From NCBI RefSeq assembly GCF_039555535.1, contig NZ_CP154630.1, forward strand, positions 3,981,001-4,045,000: 64,000 bases of DNA. The letters run 5' to 3'. Positions 39,759 to 48,451 of this stretch are shown piece by piece. Source of the stretch: Stenotrophomonas maltophilia (lineage in GTDB: Bacteria; Pseudomonadota; Gammaproteobacteria; Xanthomonadales; Xanthomonadaceae). Within the stretch, counting starts at the first letter, position 1; every line of letters begins with the position of its first letter. Below the pieces are notes generated by a model, which worked only from the letters and a program-made list of their open reading frames with translations, was not told the DNA's origin and did not search any database. A program made the translations under genes and the position numbers.

Positions 39759-40664
39759 ATGGACCGGATCGATCGCTTCCGCATCTTCACCCGGGTGGTG
39801 GAGTGCGCCAGCTTCACCCGCGCTGCCGACCAGCTCGGCCTGCCCCGCTCCACCGTCTCGGCAGCCATTGCGGAGCTGGAACAGCGGCTTGGCACCCGCC
39901 TGCTGCAGCGCTCGACCCGCCGGGTGTCCACCACCCATGATGGCGACGTGTTCCATGCGCGCTGCCTGCGCCTGATCGCCGAAGTCGAAGACGCCGAATC
40001 GCTGTTCCGGCAGGACGATGCGCAGCCGGTGGGCCTGCTGAAGATCGACGTGCCCAGCCGCATCGGCCGCCGAATCATCGCCCCTTCCCTTCCGGATTTC
40101 TTCGCGCGCCATCCGCAGGTGGAAGTGGATCTGGGCATGACCGACCGCGCGGTGAACCTGATCGAAGACGGTTGCGATGCGGTGTTGCGTGTCGGCCAGC
40201 TGGGGGATTCCAGTCTGGTGGCGCGCACGCTGGGCCAGCTCGACTTCGTCAACGTCGCCGCGCCGGCGTACCTGCGTGAACACGGCATGCCGCAGCAGCC
40301 TGCCGACCTGCAGCAGCACCGTGCAGTGAACTACGCCTCGCCGACCACGGCACGGGTGGAACCGTGGGAGTGGCAGGAGGGCGCGCAGCTACGCACATTG
40401 CCGATGCCCGGCTGGGTGCGGGTGAACAGCGCAGAAGCGTCGATCGCGTGCTGCGTGGCCGGGCTGGGGTTGCTGCAGATTCCGCGCTACGACGTGCAGG
40501 CGGAACTGCAATCCGGCGAACTGGTGGAAGTGATGCCGCAGTACGTGGCACAACCGCTGCCGGTGACCCTGCTGCTGCCGCATCGGCAGCACCGCGCACA
40601 ACGTGTACAGGTGTTCATCGAATGGCTGCTGCCGGTGCTTCGAAACGGCCTGCGATTGCGGTAG
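39759..40664 (+). CDS. LysR-family transcriptional regulator
   Basis: This 301-aa protein has an N-terminal winged helix-turn-helix (about residues 4-60: RFRIFTRVVECASFTRAADQ, PRSTVSAAIAELEQRL) and a C-terminal periplasmic-binding-like effector domain (LLKIDVPSRIGRRIIAPSLP; VCDAVLRVGQLGDSSLVART-type segments). This branch (RLLQRSTRRVSTTHDG) often regulates a divergent SDR or oxidoreductase gene, which fits here. The inducer is unknown. ATG at 39759. The gene ends three bases before a tandem repeat array. Confidence 0.92.
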   Translation: MDRIDRFRIFTRVVECASFTRAADQLGLPRSTVSAAIAELEQRLGTRLLQRSTRRVSTTHDGDVFHARCLRLIAEVEDAESLFRQDDAQPVGLLKIDVPSRIGRRIIAPSLPDFFARHPQVEVDLGMTDRAVNLIEDGCDAVLRVGQLGDSSLVARTLGQLDFVNVAAPAYLREHGMPQQPADLQQHRAVNYASPTTARVEPWEWQEGAQLRTLPMPGWVRVNSAEASIACCVAGLGLLQIPRYDVQAELQSGELVEVMPQYVAQPLPVTLLLPHRQHRAQRVQVFIEWLLPVLRNGLRLR

Positions 40665-41045
40665 ATCCACGCCATGCGTGGATGCTTCTGTAGCGTCGAG
40701 CCATGCTCGACTCATCCCACCATCATGCGAAGAGCAGCCGAGCATGGCTCGGCTCTACAGAAAGCAGATCCCGCGATCAGATCACTCCACGCCATGCGTG
40801 GATGCTTCTGTAGAGTCGAGCCATGCTCGACTCATTCCATCATCGTGCGAAGAGCAGCCGAGCATGGCTCGGCTCTACAGAAAGCAGATCCCGCGATCAG
40901 ATCACTCCACGCCATGCGTGGATGCTTCTGTAGCGTCGAGCCATGCTCGACTCATCCCACCATCATGCGAAGAGCAGCCGAGCATGGCTCGGCTCTACAG
41001 AAAGCAGATCCCGCGAGCAGATCACTCCGCGCCATGCGTGGATGC
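40663..41045. repeat. Tandem array of three 120-bp units built from SMAG palindromes
   Basis: Three near-identical 120-bp units begin at 40667, 40787 and 40907, with a fourth partial start at 41027. Each contains three stems: CCACGCCATGCGTGG, GTCGAGCCATGCTCGAC and GCCGAGCATGGCTCGGC. Copies differ at only a few positions (for example tagCgtc versus tagAgtc). The array lies between the LysR gene and the smeP stop. Confidence 0.92.
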
Positions 41046-41050
41046 AAAGC

Positions 41051-41075
41051 GCAGTGCCAACCCAGGTTGGCACCT
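41051..41075 (-). repeat. SMAG-type palindrome
   Basis: GTGCCAACCCAGGTTGGCAC is followed by CTAC. It is the last palindrome before the smeP stop. Confidence 0.75.
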
Positions 41076-41106
41076 ACCAGAGGCGGTGGCCGTAGAACCC
41101 GGGGTG

Positions 41107-44100
41107 TTACGCCCCGGATTCGTCCGGCTTGACCCGGAACCACGCCGCGTACAGGGCCGGCAGGAACACCAGGGTCAGCACCGTGCCGACGATCAGGCCG
41201 CCCATGATCGAGATCGCCATCGAGCCGTAGAACGCACTGCGCGACAGCGGAATCATCGCCAGCACCGCTGCCAGCGCGGTCAGCACGATCGGGCGGAAGC
41301 GGCGCACCGTGGCGTCGATGATCGAATGCCAGCGGTCATGGCCCGCATCGATGTCCTGCTGGATCTGGTCGATCAGGATCACCGAGTTGCGCATGATCAT
41401 GCCGGCCAGCGCAATCGTACCCAGCAGTGCCACGAAGCCGAACGGCGCGCGGAACAGCAGCAGGAACAATGTCGCGCCGATGATGCCCAGCGGCGCGGTC
41501 ACCAGCACCATCGCCGCGCGCGAGAAGCTGCGCAGCTGCAGCATCAGCAACGTGGCCACCACCACCAGGAACAGCGGCATGCCGGCCTTGATCGAGTTCT
41601 GGCCGCGGGCCGAATCCTCCACCGTACCTCCGGTCTCCAGCAGGTAGCCGCTGGGCAGCTCCGCACGGATGCCGTCCAGCGTCGGCAGGATCTGGTGCAC
41701 CACGTCCAGCGGCTGCATGCCATCGCTGATGTCGGCACGCACGGTGACCGTCGGCAGGCGGTTGCGGTGCCAGATGATGCCGTCCTCGAAGCCGTACTCC
41801 ATCGTCGCCACCTGCGACAGCGTGATGCTGCCGCCGTTGGCGGTGGGCATCGACAGGCTCGACAGCAGCTCAAGCTGGTTGCGCTCATCGGCCGGACCAC
41901 GCAGCAGCATCTCGATCTGGCGGTTCCCTTCGCGGTACACGCTCACCGACTGCCCGGCCAGCGAACTGGACAGGAACTGGCTGACCTGGGCGCTGCTCAC
42001 GCCCAGCGCGCGGGCGCGCTCCTGGTCGATCACCAGCCGCACCACCTTGCTCGGCTCGCTCCAGTCCAGGTTGACGTTCATCACGTGCGGGTTCCCGCGC
42101 ACCTTGGCTTCGACCTGGCGTGCGATCGCCTGCACCTTCTCGATGTGCTCACCGGAAATGCGCATCTGCACCGGATAGCCGACCGGCGGGCCGTTCTCCA
42201 GGCGGGTCACGCGCATCTGCACGTCCGGGAACTTCGGGATCACCTCATGCAGCAGCCAGTCGCGGGTGCTCTCTCGCGACTTGATGTCCTTGGCCAGCAC
42301 CACGAACTGGGCGAAATTGGTTGCCGGCAGCTGCTGGTCCAGTGGCAGGTAGAAGCGCGGCGAACCGGTGCCCACGTAGGACACGTAGTTGGCGATGCCC
42401 TCGCGGCTGGACAGCAGTTTCTCCAGCTTCTCGGCCTGGGCCTGGGTCGAACGCAGCGACGCGCCCTCGGCCAGCTCGATGTCCACCATCAGTTCCGGCC
42501 GGGTCGAATCCGGGAAGAACTGCTGTGGCACGAAGCGGAACAGCATCAGCGAACCGATGAACAACGCGATGGTCGCGGCGATCACCCACCAGCGTCGGCG
42601 CAGGCAGGTATCCAGGAAGCGACGGAAGCTGCGGTAGAACGGGCGCTGGTACGGATCATGGTCATGCCCGTGCTGCGGCGGCGCGATCAGGTTGGCCAGC
42701 GCCGGGTAACGGTCGGCCCACTGCTGGCGCTTGGCGTGCCAGCGCGCAGGCAGGCTGCCCGGCTTCGGCGGCCGCGGATTGAACAGGTCCGGCAGCATCT
42801 TGTCGCCCAGGTACGGGATGAACAGCACCGCTGCGATCCACGACACCACCAGCGCGATGGTCACCACCTGGAACAGCGAGCGGGTGTATTCGCCGGTGCT
42901 CGAGGCCGCAGTGGCGATCGGCAGGAAGCCGGCCGCGGTGATCAGGGTACCGGTCAGCATCGGGAACGCGGTCGACTCCCAGGCGAAACTGGCCGCGCGC
43001 AGGCGGTCATAGCCCTGCTCCATCTTGGTGGCCATCATCTCCACCGCAATGATCGCATCGTCCACCAGCAGGCCCAGCGCCAGCACCAGCGCACCCAGCG
43101 AGATCTTGTGCAGGCCGATGTCGAAGTAGTGCATGACGAAGAACGTCATCGCCAGCACCAGCGGGATGGTCACGCCCACCACCAGGCCGGTGCGCAGGCC
43201 CAGCGAGAAGAAGCTGACCAGCAGCACGATCACCACCGCCTCGGTCAGCACCTGCACGAACTCGCCGACAGACTCTTCCACCGACTGCGGCTGGTCGGAC
43301 ACCTTGCGCAGCTGCATGCCGGCCGGCAGGGTCTTCTGCAGGCGCTCGAACTCGGCATCCAGGTTGGCGCCGAGCTTGAGGATGTCGCCGCCATCCTTCA
43401 TCGCCACCGCCAGGCCGATCGCCTCTTCACCCATGAAGCGCATCTTCGGCGACGCCGGATCGGCAAAGCCACGCTTGACCTCGGCGATGTCGCCCAGGTG
43501 CACGGTGCGGTCACCGGCGCGGATCGGGAACTGGCGGATCGCTTCGATGTCGTTGAACTGGCCGGTCACGCGCAGCTGCACGCGATCGGTGGCGGTCTCG
43601 AAGAAGCTGGTACCGCTTACCGCATTCTGGTCGGCCAGCGCCTGCTGCACCTGTTGCATCGACACGCCCAGCGTGGCCAGCCGGGTGTTGGACAACTCGA
43701 TCCAGACCTTCTCGTCCTGCAGGCCGACCAGGTCGATCTTGCCGACGTCGGGTACGCGCTGCAGTTCCAATTGGATGCGGTCGGCGTAGTCACGCATCAC
43801 CGCATAGTCGAAGCCCTTGCCGGTCAACGCATAGATGTTGCCGTAGGTGTCGCCGAACTCGTCGTTGAAGAACGGGCCGACGATCTCGCGCGGCAGCGTC
43901 GCGCGGATGTCGCCCACGCGCTTGCGCACCTGGTACCACAGGTCCGGAATCTGCTTGGAACGCAGGCTGTCGCGGGCCATGAAGATGACCTGCGATTCGC
44001 CCGGGCGCGAATACGAGCGGATGAACTCGTACTCGCCGGTGTTCATCAGCGCCTTCTCGATCGGCTCGGTCACCTGCCGCGAGACCTGCTCGGCGGTGGC

Positions 44101-44268
44101 GCCCGGCCACAGCGTGCGCACCACCATCGCCTTGAAGGTGAACGGCGGGTCTTCGGACTGGCCCAGATGCTTGTACGACCATGCACCGATCAGGGCGAAG
44201 GCGAGCATCGCAAACAGCACCAGCGGGCGATTGGCCAGCGCCCACTCGGAAAGATTGAAGCGGCGCAC
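41107..44268 (-). CDS. smeP: RND efflux transporter SmeP
   Basis: This 1053-aa inner-membrane proton/drug antiporter of the RND family has 12 helices and two large periplasmic loops. Typical elements are the N-terminal FNLSEWALANRPLVLFAML, the VVRTLWPGATAEQVSRQVTE loop motif, and the helix 4 proton-relay Asp pair in LGLLVDDAIIAVEMMATKME. It is the last gene of the smeO-smeP pair and starts at a GTG (44268) 4 nt after smeO. The gene order with pcm, tolC and smeRo identifies the S. maltophilia SmeOP-TolC pump, reported to export several drugs and membrane-active compounds. Confidence 0.93.
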   Translation of the reverse strand: MRRFNLSEWALANRPLVLFAMLAFALIGAWSYKHLGQSEDPPFTFKAMVVRTLWPGATAEQVSRQVTEPIEKALMNTGEYEFIRSYSRPGESQVIFMARDSLRSKQIPDLWYQVRKRVGDIRATLPREIVGPFFNDEFGDTYGNIYALTGKGFDYAVMRDYADRIQLELQRVPDVGKIDLVGLQDEKVWIELSNTRLATLGVSMQQVQQALADQNAVSGTSFFETATDRVQLRVTGQFNDIEAIRQFPIRAGDRTVHLGDIAEVKRGFADPASPKMRFMGEEAIGLAVAMKDGGDILKLGANLDAEFERLQKTLPAGMQLRKVSDQPQSVEESVGEFVQVLTEAVVIVLLVSFFSLGLRTGLVVGVTIPLVLAMTFFVMHYFDIGLHKISLGALVLALGLLVDDAIIAVEMMATKMEQGYDRLRAASFAWESTAFPMLTGTLITAAGFLPIATAASSTGEYTRSLFQVVTIALVVSWIAAVLFIPYLGDKMLPDLFNPRPPKPGSLPARWHAKRQQWADRYPALANLIAPPQHGHDHDPYQRPFYRSFRRFLDTCLRRRWWVIAATIALFIGSLMLFRFVPQQFFPDSTRPELMVDIELAEGASLRSTQAQAEKLEKLLSSREGIANYVSYVGTGSPRFYLPLDQQLPATNFAQFVVLAKDIKSRESTRDWLLHEVIPKFPDVQMRVTRLENGPPVGYPVQMRISGEHIEKVQAIARQVEAKVRGNPHVMNVNLDWSEPSKVVRLVIDQERARALGVSSAQVSQFLSSSLAGQSVSVYREGNRQIEMLLRGPADERNQLELLSSLSMPTANGGSITLSQVATMEYGFEDGIIWHRNRLPTVTVRADISDGMQPLDVVHQILPTLDGIRAELPSGYLLETGGTVEDSARGQNSIKAGMPLFLVVVATLLMLQLRSFSRAAMVLVTAPLGIIGATLFLLLFRAPFGFVALLGTIALAGMIMRNSVILIDQIQQDIDAGHDRWHSIIDATVRRFRPIVLTALAAVLAMIPLSRSAFYGSMAISIMGGLIVGTVLTLVFLPALYAAWFRVKPDESGA

Positions 44269-44272
44269 CGGC

Positions 44273-45403
44273 TTACTCCTTGGCCTTGGCGGCAGCAGGC
44301 GGCGCGGCCGGCTTCAGCACCGGGCGGTTCTGGCGGTCCACCGCGATCACCGGCTGGCCGGCGCGCAGCAGATGGCCGCCGGCGGCGACCACCCAGTCAG
44401 CGGCGCCAACGCCGGACAGCACCGGTACCGTTTCGCTGCCATAGGCACCGGTGGTGACCGACGCAGCTTTCAGCGTGCTGTTGGCCGGATCGACCACCCA
44501 CACGCTGGCGGCACCGTTGGCGCCGCGCTGCAGCGCGCCCAGCGGCAGCTGCAGGGTGCCGTGGCGACCGGCACTGCTGTAGACGCGTGCGCTCTGGCCC
44601 AGTTCGACATCGGCCAGCGCATCGGCGGCCAGGCTCACCCGGGTGGCATAGGTGCGTGCCTGCGGATCGGCGGCGGCAGCGATCTCGCGGATCGTCCCCG
44701 GCAGGCGCTGGCCCGGGCGGTTCCACAGTTCCACCTCGACCGGCTGGCCGACCGCATAGTCGCGGATGGTGGCTTCGGGCAGGTCGATCAGCACTTCGCG
44801 GCCACCATCGGCGGCCAGGTTGAAGATGGTCTGCCCGGCGGACACCACCTGCCCGGCTTCGGCTTCGCGGCTGGCGATCACGCCATCGGCCGGTGCGCGC
44901 AGCTGTGCGTAGTCGGCCTGGTTGCGCAGCACATCAAGGTTGGCACGGGCCGCATTGGCCTGGCCCTGCGCAGCCTTGAACGCGGCGGACTGCTGGTCCA
45001 GCTGCGAGCGGCTGACCAGCTGCTGGTCGGCCAGCACCTGGTAGCGCTTGAGATCGTCACGGGCACGCACCAGATCGGCTTCCGCCGCCGCCAGCTGGGC
45101 CTGCGAGGCACGCGCCTGCAGCGCGAAGTCGGCCACGTCCAGTTCGGCCAGCACGTCGCCCTTCTTCACCCGCTGGCCGGCATCGACATGGCGCTTGACC
45201 AGGTTGCCGCCGACGCGGAACGACAGCGGGCTTTCCTGGCGGGCACGCACCGTGCCCGGGAACGCCGCCGGCGCCTGTCCGGCCTGTTCGCCGGGGTGAA
45301 CCACCAGTACGGGCACGGCCGCCTGCGGCGCCTGTTCCTGTCCCGAACAGGCTGCCAGCGCAGCCACCCACACCATACCGCCCATCCAGCGCACGATCTT
45401 CAT
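44273..45403 (-). CDS. smeO: RND periplasmic adaptor (membrane fusion lipoprotein) SmeO
   Basis: This 376-aa protein has a lipobox at C19 (VWVAALAAC) and the adaptor architecture: a barrel-sandwich half (FPGTVRARQESPLSFRVGGN), an alpha-hairpin (about 95-170), then the second half ASQAQLAAAEADLVRARDD. It bridges SmeP and the outer-membrane TolC. It begins at ATG 45403 and ends 4 nt before smeP, so it is one transcript. It diverges from smeRo, and the intervening 117 bp contains two direct operator-like repeats. Confidence 0.92.
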   Translation of the reverse strand: MKIVRWMGGMVWVAALAACSGQEQAPQAAVPVLVVHPGEQAGQAPAAFPGTVRARQESPLSFRVGGNLVKRHVDAGQRVKKGDVLAELDVADFALQARASQAQLAAAEADLVRARDDLKRYQVLADQQLVSRSQLDQQSAAFKAAQGQANAARANLDVLRNQADYAQLRAPADGVIASREAEAGQVVSAGQTIFNLAADGGREVLIDLPEATIRDYAVGQPVEVELWNRPGQRLPGTIREIAAAADPQARTYATRVSLAADALADVELGQSARVYSSAGRHGTLQLPLGALQRGANGAASVWVVDPANSTLKAASVTTGAYGSETVPVLSGVGAADWVVAAGGHLLRAGQPVIAVDRQNRPVLKPAAPPAAAKAKE

Positions 45404-45469
45404 CGGTCAACGTCCTGAAAACGCAGGGTTGCAACAAGGGGGAGCCGCGACTGCCGGCCCAGTTTAATA

Positions 45470-45513
45470 AACCGGTCGGTATAGTATAAATATCGAACCG
45501 CTTGGTCTAGTAT
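45470..45513. promoter_or_regulatory. Two 18-bp direct repeats between smeO and smeRo
   Basis: AACCGGTCGGTATAGTAT (45470-45487) and AACCGCTTGGTCTAGTAT (45496-45513) share 15 of 18 bases and start 26 bp apart. They cover the divergent -10 regions (TATAAAT; TATACT on the other strand), so a repressor there would block both genes. SmeRo is the natural candidate. Confidence 0.65.
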
Positions 45514-45520
45514 TGTTGCG

Positions 45521-46201
45521 ATGAGTTCTTCCACTTCCCGCAAGCCGTCGGCCAAGCCTGCTGCCAAGGCCGCCGGACCCGGGCGCCCCAAGGATCTGGG
45601 CAAGCGCGCGGCGATCCTTGAAGCAGCCAAGGTACTGTTCATCGAACAGGGCTATACCGGCGTGAGCATGGACGCCATTGCCGCCCAGGCCGGCGTCTCG
45701 AAGCTGACCGTGTACAGCCACTTCGGCGACAAGGAAACCCTGTTTTCCGAGGCCGTGCAGTCCAAGTGCATTGAAATGCTGCCCGATGCCCTGTTCGTGG
45801 CCGACGCGGACGGTCCGCTGCGCGACCAGCTGATCGGCATCGGCCTGGCCTTCTTCGAGCTGATCACCTCCGATGCGGCGATCTCGATCCAGCGCATGAT
45901 GATGGCGCCGGAGACCGACGAACGCCTGCGCGAGCTGTTCTGGCAGGCCGGTCCGGAACGCACCTGCGAGGCCCTGGCCGACTTCCTGCGCGCCCGCGGC
46001 GAACGCGGTGAGCTGGCGATCCCCGACTACTACCTGGCCGGCCAGCAGTTCCTGACCCTGGTCAAGGGCGAAGTGCACATGCATATGATGTGCGGCATGC
46101 CACTGTCACCGGTGGAGTGCGACCCTCTTGCCCATGTGACCGCCAGCATCGACTTCTTCCTGCGCGCCTATGCGCCGCGGGGGGCCGCGACGGCTGAATA
46201 A
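45521..46201 (+). CDS. smeRo: TetR-family regulator SmeRo
   Basis: This 226-aa protein has the N-terminal helix-turn-helix after a basic Lys/Ala/Gly-rich start (residues about 30-75: AAILEAAKVLFIEQGYTGVS, VSKLTVYSHFGDKETLFSEA) and a C-terminal ligand/dimer region. It is divergent from smeO and upstream of pcm and tolC on the same strand, so it is the expected local regulator of the SmeOP-TolC pump. ATG at 45521 has no visible ribosome binding site, so the transcript may be leaderless or poorly translated. The inducing compound is not readable from sequence. Confidence 0.92.
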   Translation: MSSSTSRKPSAKPAAKAAGPGRPKDLGKRAAILEAAKVLFIEQGYTGVSMDAIAAQAGVSKLTVYSHFGDKETLFSEAVQSKCIEMLPDALFVADADGPLRDQLIGIGLAFFELITSDAAISIQRMMMAPETDERLRELFWQAGPERTCEALADFLRARGERGELAIPDYYLAGQQFLTLVKGEVHMHMMCGMPLSPVECDPLAHVTASIDFFLRAYAPRGAATAE

Positions 46202-46337
46202 CCAAAACTGAACGAACCGGAGGTCGCGATGACTTCCGGCACTGCGACCCCGGCCACCCGGCAGCTGATGCTCTGGGCGCGCCGCCGGCCTCCGGCACCG
46301 GTAAAATGGCCGGCCCACTGCGCTGGATTTGAACCTC

Positions 46338-46985
46338 ATGACGATTGATTACGCCCACGCCCGCGAACTGATGGTGGAACAGCAGATCCGTCCCTGGGAC
46401 GTGCTGGACATCAAGGTGCTCGACGTCCTGGCCCGCCTGCCGCGCGAGGCCTTTGTCGCCGATGCACACCGGGCGCTGGCCTACGCCGATGTCGAACTTC
46501 CGATCGGCCATGGCCAGAAGATGATGAAGCCGGTCATCGAGGGCCGTACCCTGCAGGCACTGGATCTGCAGCCGGGTGACGAAGTGCTGGAAATCGGCAC
46601 CGGCAGCGGCTTCCTGTCCGCCTGCATCGGCGCGCTGGCGCGCGACGTGCTGAGCCTGGAGATCGACCCGGATCTGGCCGCCGCCGCGCGTTCCCGCCTG
46701 GACGCCTCCGGCCTGGGCACCAACGTCCGCGTGGAAGTGGCCGACGCCCTGTCCTGGCAGACCGAACGCCGCTTTGACGTGATCTGTGTCACTGGTGCCG
46801 TCGACGTGGTGCCGTCACAGTTCGCCTCGTGGCTGCGTCCGGGTGGTCGCCTGTTCGTGATCCACGGCCGCTCGCCGGCGATGGAGGCCCTGCTGGTCAA
46901 GGCCGACGGCAGCACCGAGTCCCTGTTCGAGACCGATATCGATTACCTGCGTGGTGCCGCCCCGGCACCCCAGTTCCACCTCTGA
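46338..46985 (+). CDS. pcm: Protein-L-isoaspartate O-methyltransferase family protein
   Basis: This 215-aa protein has the Pcm fold: MVEQQIRPWDVLDIKVLDVL (N-terminal), and SAM-binding GDEVLEIGTGSGFLSACIGA (about residues 78-97), followed by the usual VADALSWQ and PGGRLFVI elements. It repairs isoaspartate residues in damaged proteins in true Pcm. Members next to tolC in Xanthomonadaceae are divergent and the repair activity is not certain. ATG at 46338; a TTG at 46329 would add three residues. tolC starts 17 nt after the stop, consistent with cotranscription. Confidence 0.85.
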   Translation: MTIDYAHARELMVEQQIRPWDVLDIKVLDVLARLPREAFVADAHRALAYADVELPIGHGQKMMKPVIEGRTLQALDLQPGDEVLEIGTGSGFLSACIGALARDVLSLEIDPDLAAAARSRLDASGLGTNVRVEVADALSWQTERRFDVICVTGAVDVVPSQFASWLRPGGRLFVIHGRSPAMEALLVKADGSTESLFETDIDYLRGAAPAPQFHL

Positions 46986-47001
46986 GTCCAAGGAAGCCGC
47001 A

Positions 47002-48360
47002 ATGATCCGCCGATCCCTCGCTGTTGCGCTGGCCACTGCTCTGCTGCCGTTGTCCGCCCATGCCGCCGACCTGCTGCAGGTCTACGAAATGGCGCGCAAC
47101 GGCGATCCGCAGCTGTCCGCCGCCGAATCGACCCGGCTGGTCGACAAGGAAGGCGCCGTGCAGGCGCGCGCCGCCCTGCTGCCGCAGATCAACGGCCAGG
47201 CCACGCTGAACCGCACGCGCAGCGAGCCGAACGCCGACATCAACTCCGGCTCGTTCACCAACAAGCGCCGCAATTACACGATCGATGGCAGCCAGACGCT
47301 GTTCAACTGGAGCCAGATCAACAACCTGCGTTCGCAGCGTGAGCTGAGCAAGGCGGCGGACTTCACCCTCGAATCGGCCAACGACAGCCTGATCGTGCGC
47401 ACCTCGGCGGCCTACTTCAACGTGCTGGTGGCGATCGAATCGCTGAATGCCGCACAGACCAATGAAGCGGCCGCGAAGAAGCAGTTCGACTTCGCCGACA
47501 AGCGCCTGGAAGTGGGCCTGGCGCCGATCACCGACGTGCACGAAGCCCGCGCCCAGTACGACCAGGCGCGCGCCAACACCATCGTTGCGCAGAACACCCT
47601 GGCCGATAACTACCAGGCCCTGACCGAACTGACCGGCCAGCCGGTGGTCAACCTGCGTGGCCTGCCGGCGGACTTCCGCCCGGAAGTGCCGGCCAACCGC
47701 GGCAACATCGACGAGCTGGTGCACCAGGCCACCACCCAGAATCCGGCGCTGAAGGCGCAGGAACTGAAGGTCAGCGCCGCCGAAGCCGGCGTGCAGGCCG
47801 CGCGTGGTGGCCACTACCCGACCCTGTCGCTGGGTGGCAGCTGGGGCAAGACCGCGACCTGGGGCGACAGCACCGGCTCCGGCTCGCTGTCCCCCGATGC
47901 CCGCACCAACAGCATCGGCCTGACCCTGAACGTGCCGATCTTCGCCGGCGGTGCCACCCAGTCCAACGTTCGCCAGGCGCTGGCCCAGCGTGACATCGCC
48001 CAGGACGGCTACGAGCAGCAGAAGCGTGCCCTGGACCGCAACACCCGCAATGCCTACCAGACCCTGGTGCAGGGCATCAGCGAAGTGGAAGCCCGCCGCC
48101 TGGCGGTGGTCTCGGCGCAGAGCGCGTACGACGCGTCGCAGGTCGGCCTGGAAGTAGGTACCCGTACCGTGCTGGACGTGATCCAGAACCAGCGCATCCT
48201 GTTCTCGGCGCAGCTGGACTATGCCCAGGCTCGTTACACCTTCCTGCAGAACCGCCTGCTGCTGAGCCAGTCGCTGGGTGCGCTGGACGTGGCCGAGCTG
48301 CAGGACGTCAACCGCCTGCTGACCCAGGACGCGGGCAACCCGGCAACGACCACGCACTGA
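47002..48360 (+). CDS. tolC: TolC outer-membrane efflux channel
   Basis: This 452-aa protein has a signal peptide (1-21, ...LLPLSAHA then ADLLQVYEMA) and two repeated halves of coiled-coil/barrel structure: AVQARAALLPQINGQATLN and, in the second half, GVQAARGGHYPTLSLGGSWG. VLDVIQNQRILFSAQLDYAQ is the typical hairpin end. It is the outer-membrane exit duct shared by SmeOP and other tripartite pumps and type I exporters. ATG at 47002 follows AAGGAAG. The mature length is close to E. coli TolC. A strong terminator follows at 48386. Confidence 0.93.
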   Translation: MIRRSLAVALATALLPLSAHAADLLQVYEMARNGDPQLSAAESTRLVDKEGAVQARAALLPQINGQATLNRTRSEPNADINSGSFTNKRRNYTIDGSQTLFNWSQINNLRSQRELSKAADFTLESANDSLIVRTSAAYFNVLVAIESLNAAQTNEAAAKKQFDFADKRLEVGLAPITDVHEARAQYDQARANTIVAQNTLADNYQALTELTGQPVVNLRGLPADFRPEVPANRGNIDELVHQATTQNPALKAQELKVSAAEAGVQAARGGHYPTLSLGGSWGKTATWGDSTGSGSLSPDARTNSIGLTLNVPIFAGGATQSNVRQALAQRDIAQDGYEQQKRALDRNTRNAYQTLVQGISEVEARRLAVVSAQSAYDASQVGLEVGTRTVLDVIQNQRILFSAQLDYAQARYTFLQNRLLLSQSLGALDVAELQDVNRLLTQDAGNPATTTH

Positions 48361-48385
48361 GTCGTCAGCCTGCCGGTCACGAAGA

Positions 48386-48412
48386 AGCCACCCGCGAGGG
48401 TGGCTTTTTTTT
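48386..48412 (+). terminator. Intrinsic terminator after tolC
   Basis: AGCCACCC (48386-48393) pairs with GGGTGGCT (48398-48405), followed by eight T. It lies 25 nt after the tolC stop. Confidence 0.92.
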
Positions 48413-48451
48413 GGGTCGCGCGTACGGAAGCAAGCATGCATCCAGCGACCG

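Noticed and set aside
40663..41045. CRISPR array
   Set aside because: Units are 120 bp and palindromic, with no short repeats separated by unique spacers, and no cas genes nearby.
40603..44457. A 1284-aa open frame on the plus strand, opposite smeP and smeO
   Set aside because: It is the antisense shadow of high-GC genes: it is full of His/Arg/Gln/Asp repeats, has no domain, and runs through the 120-bp repeat array.
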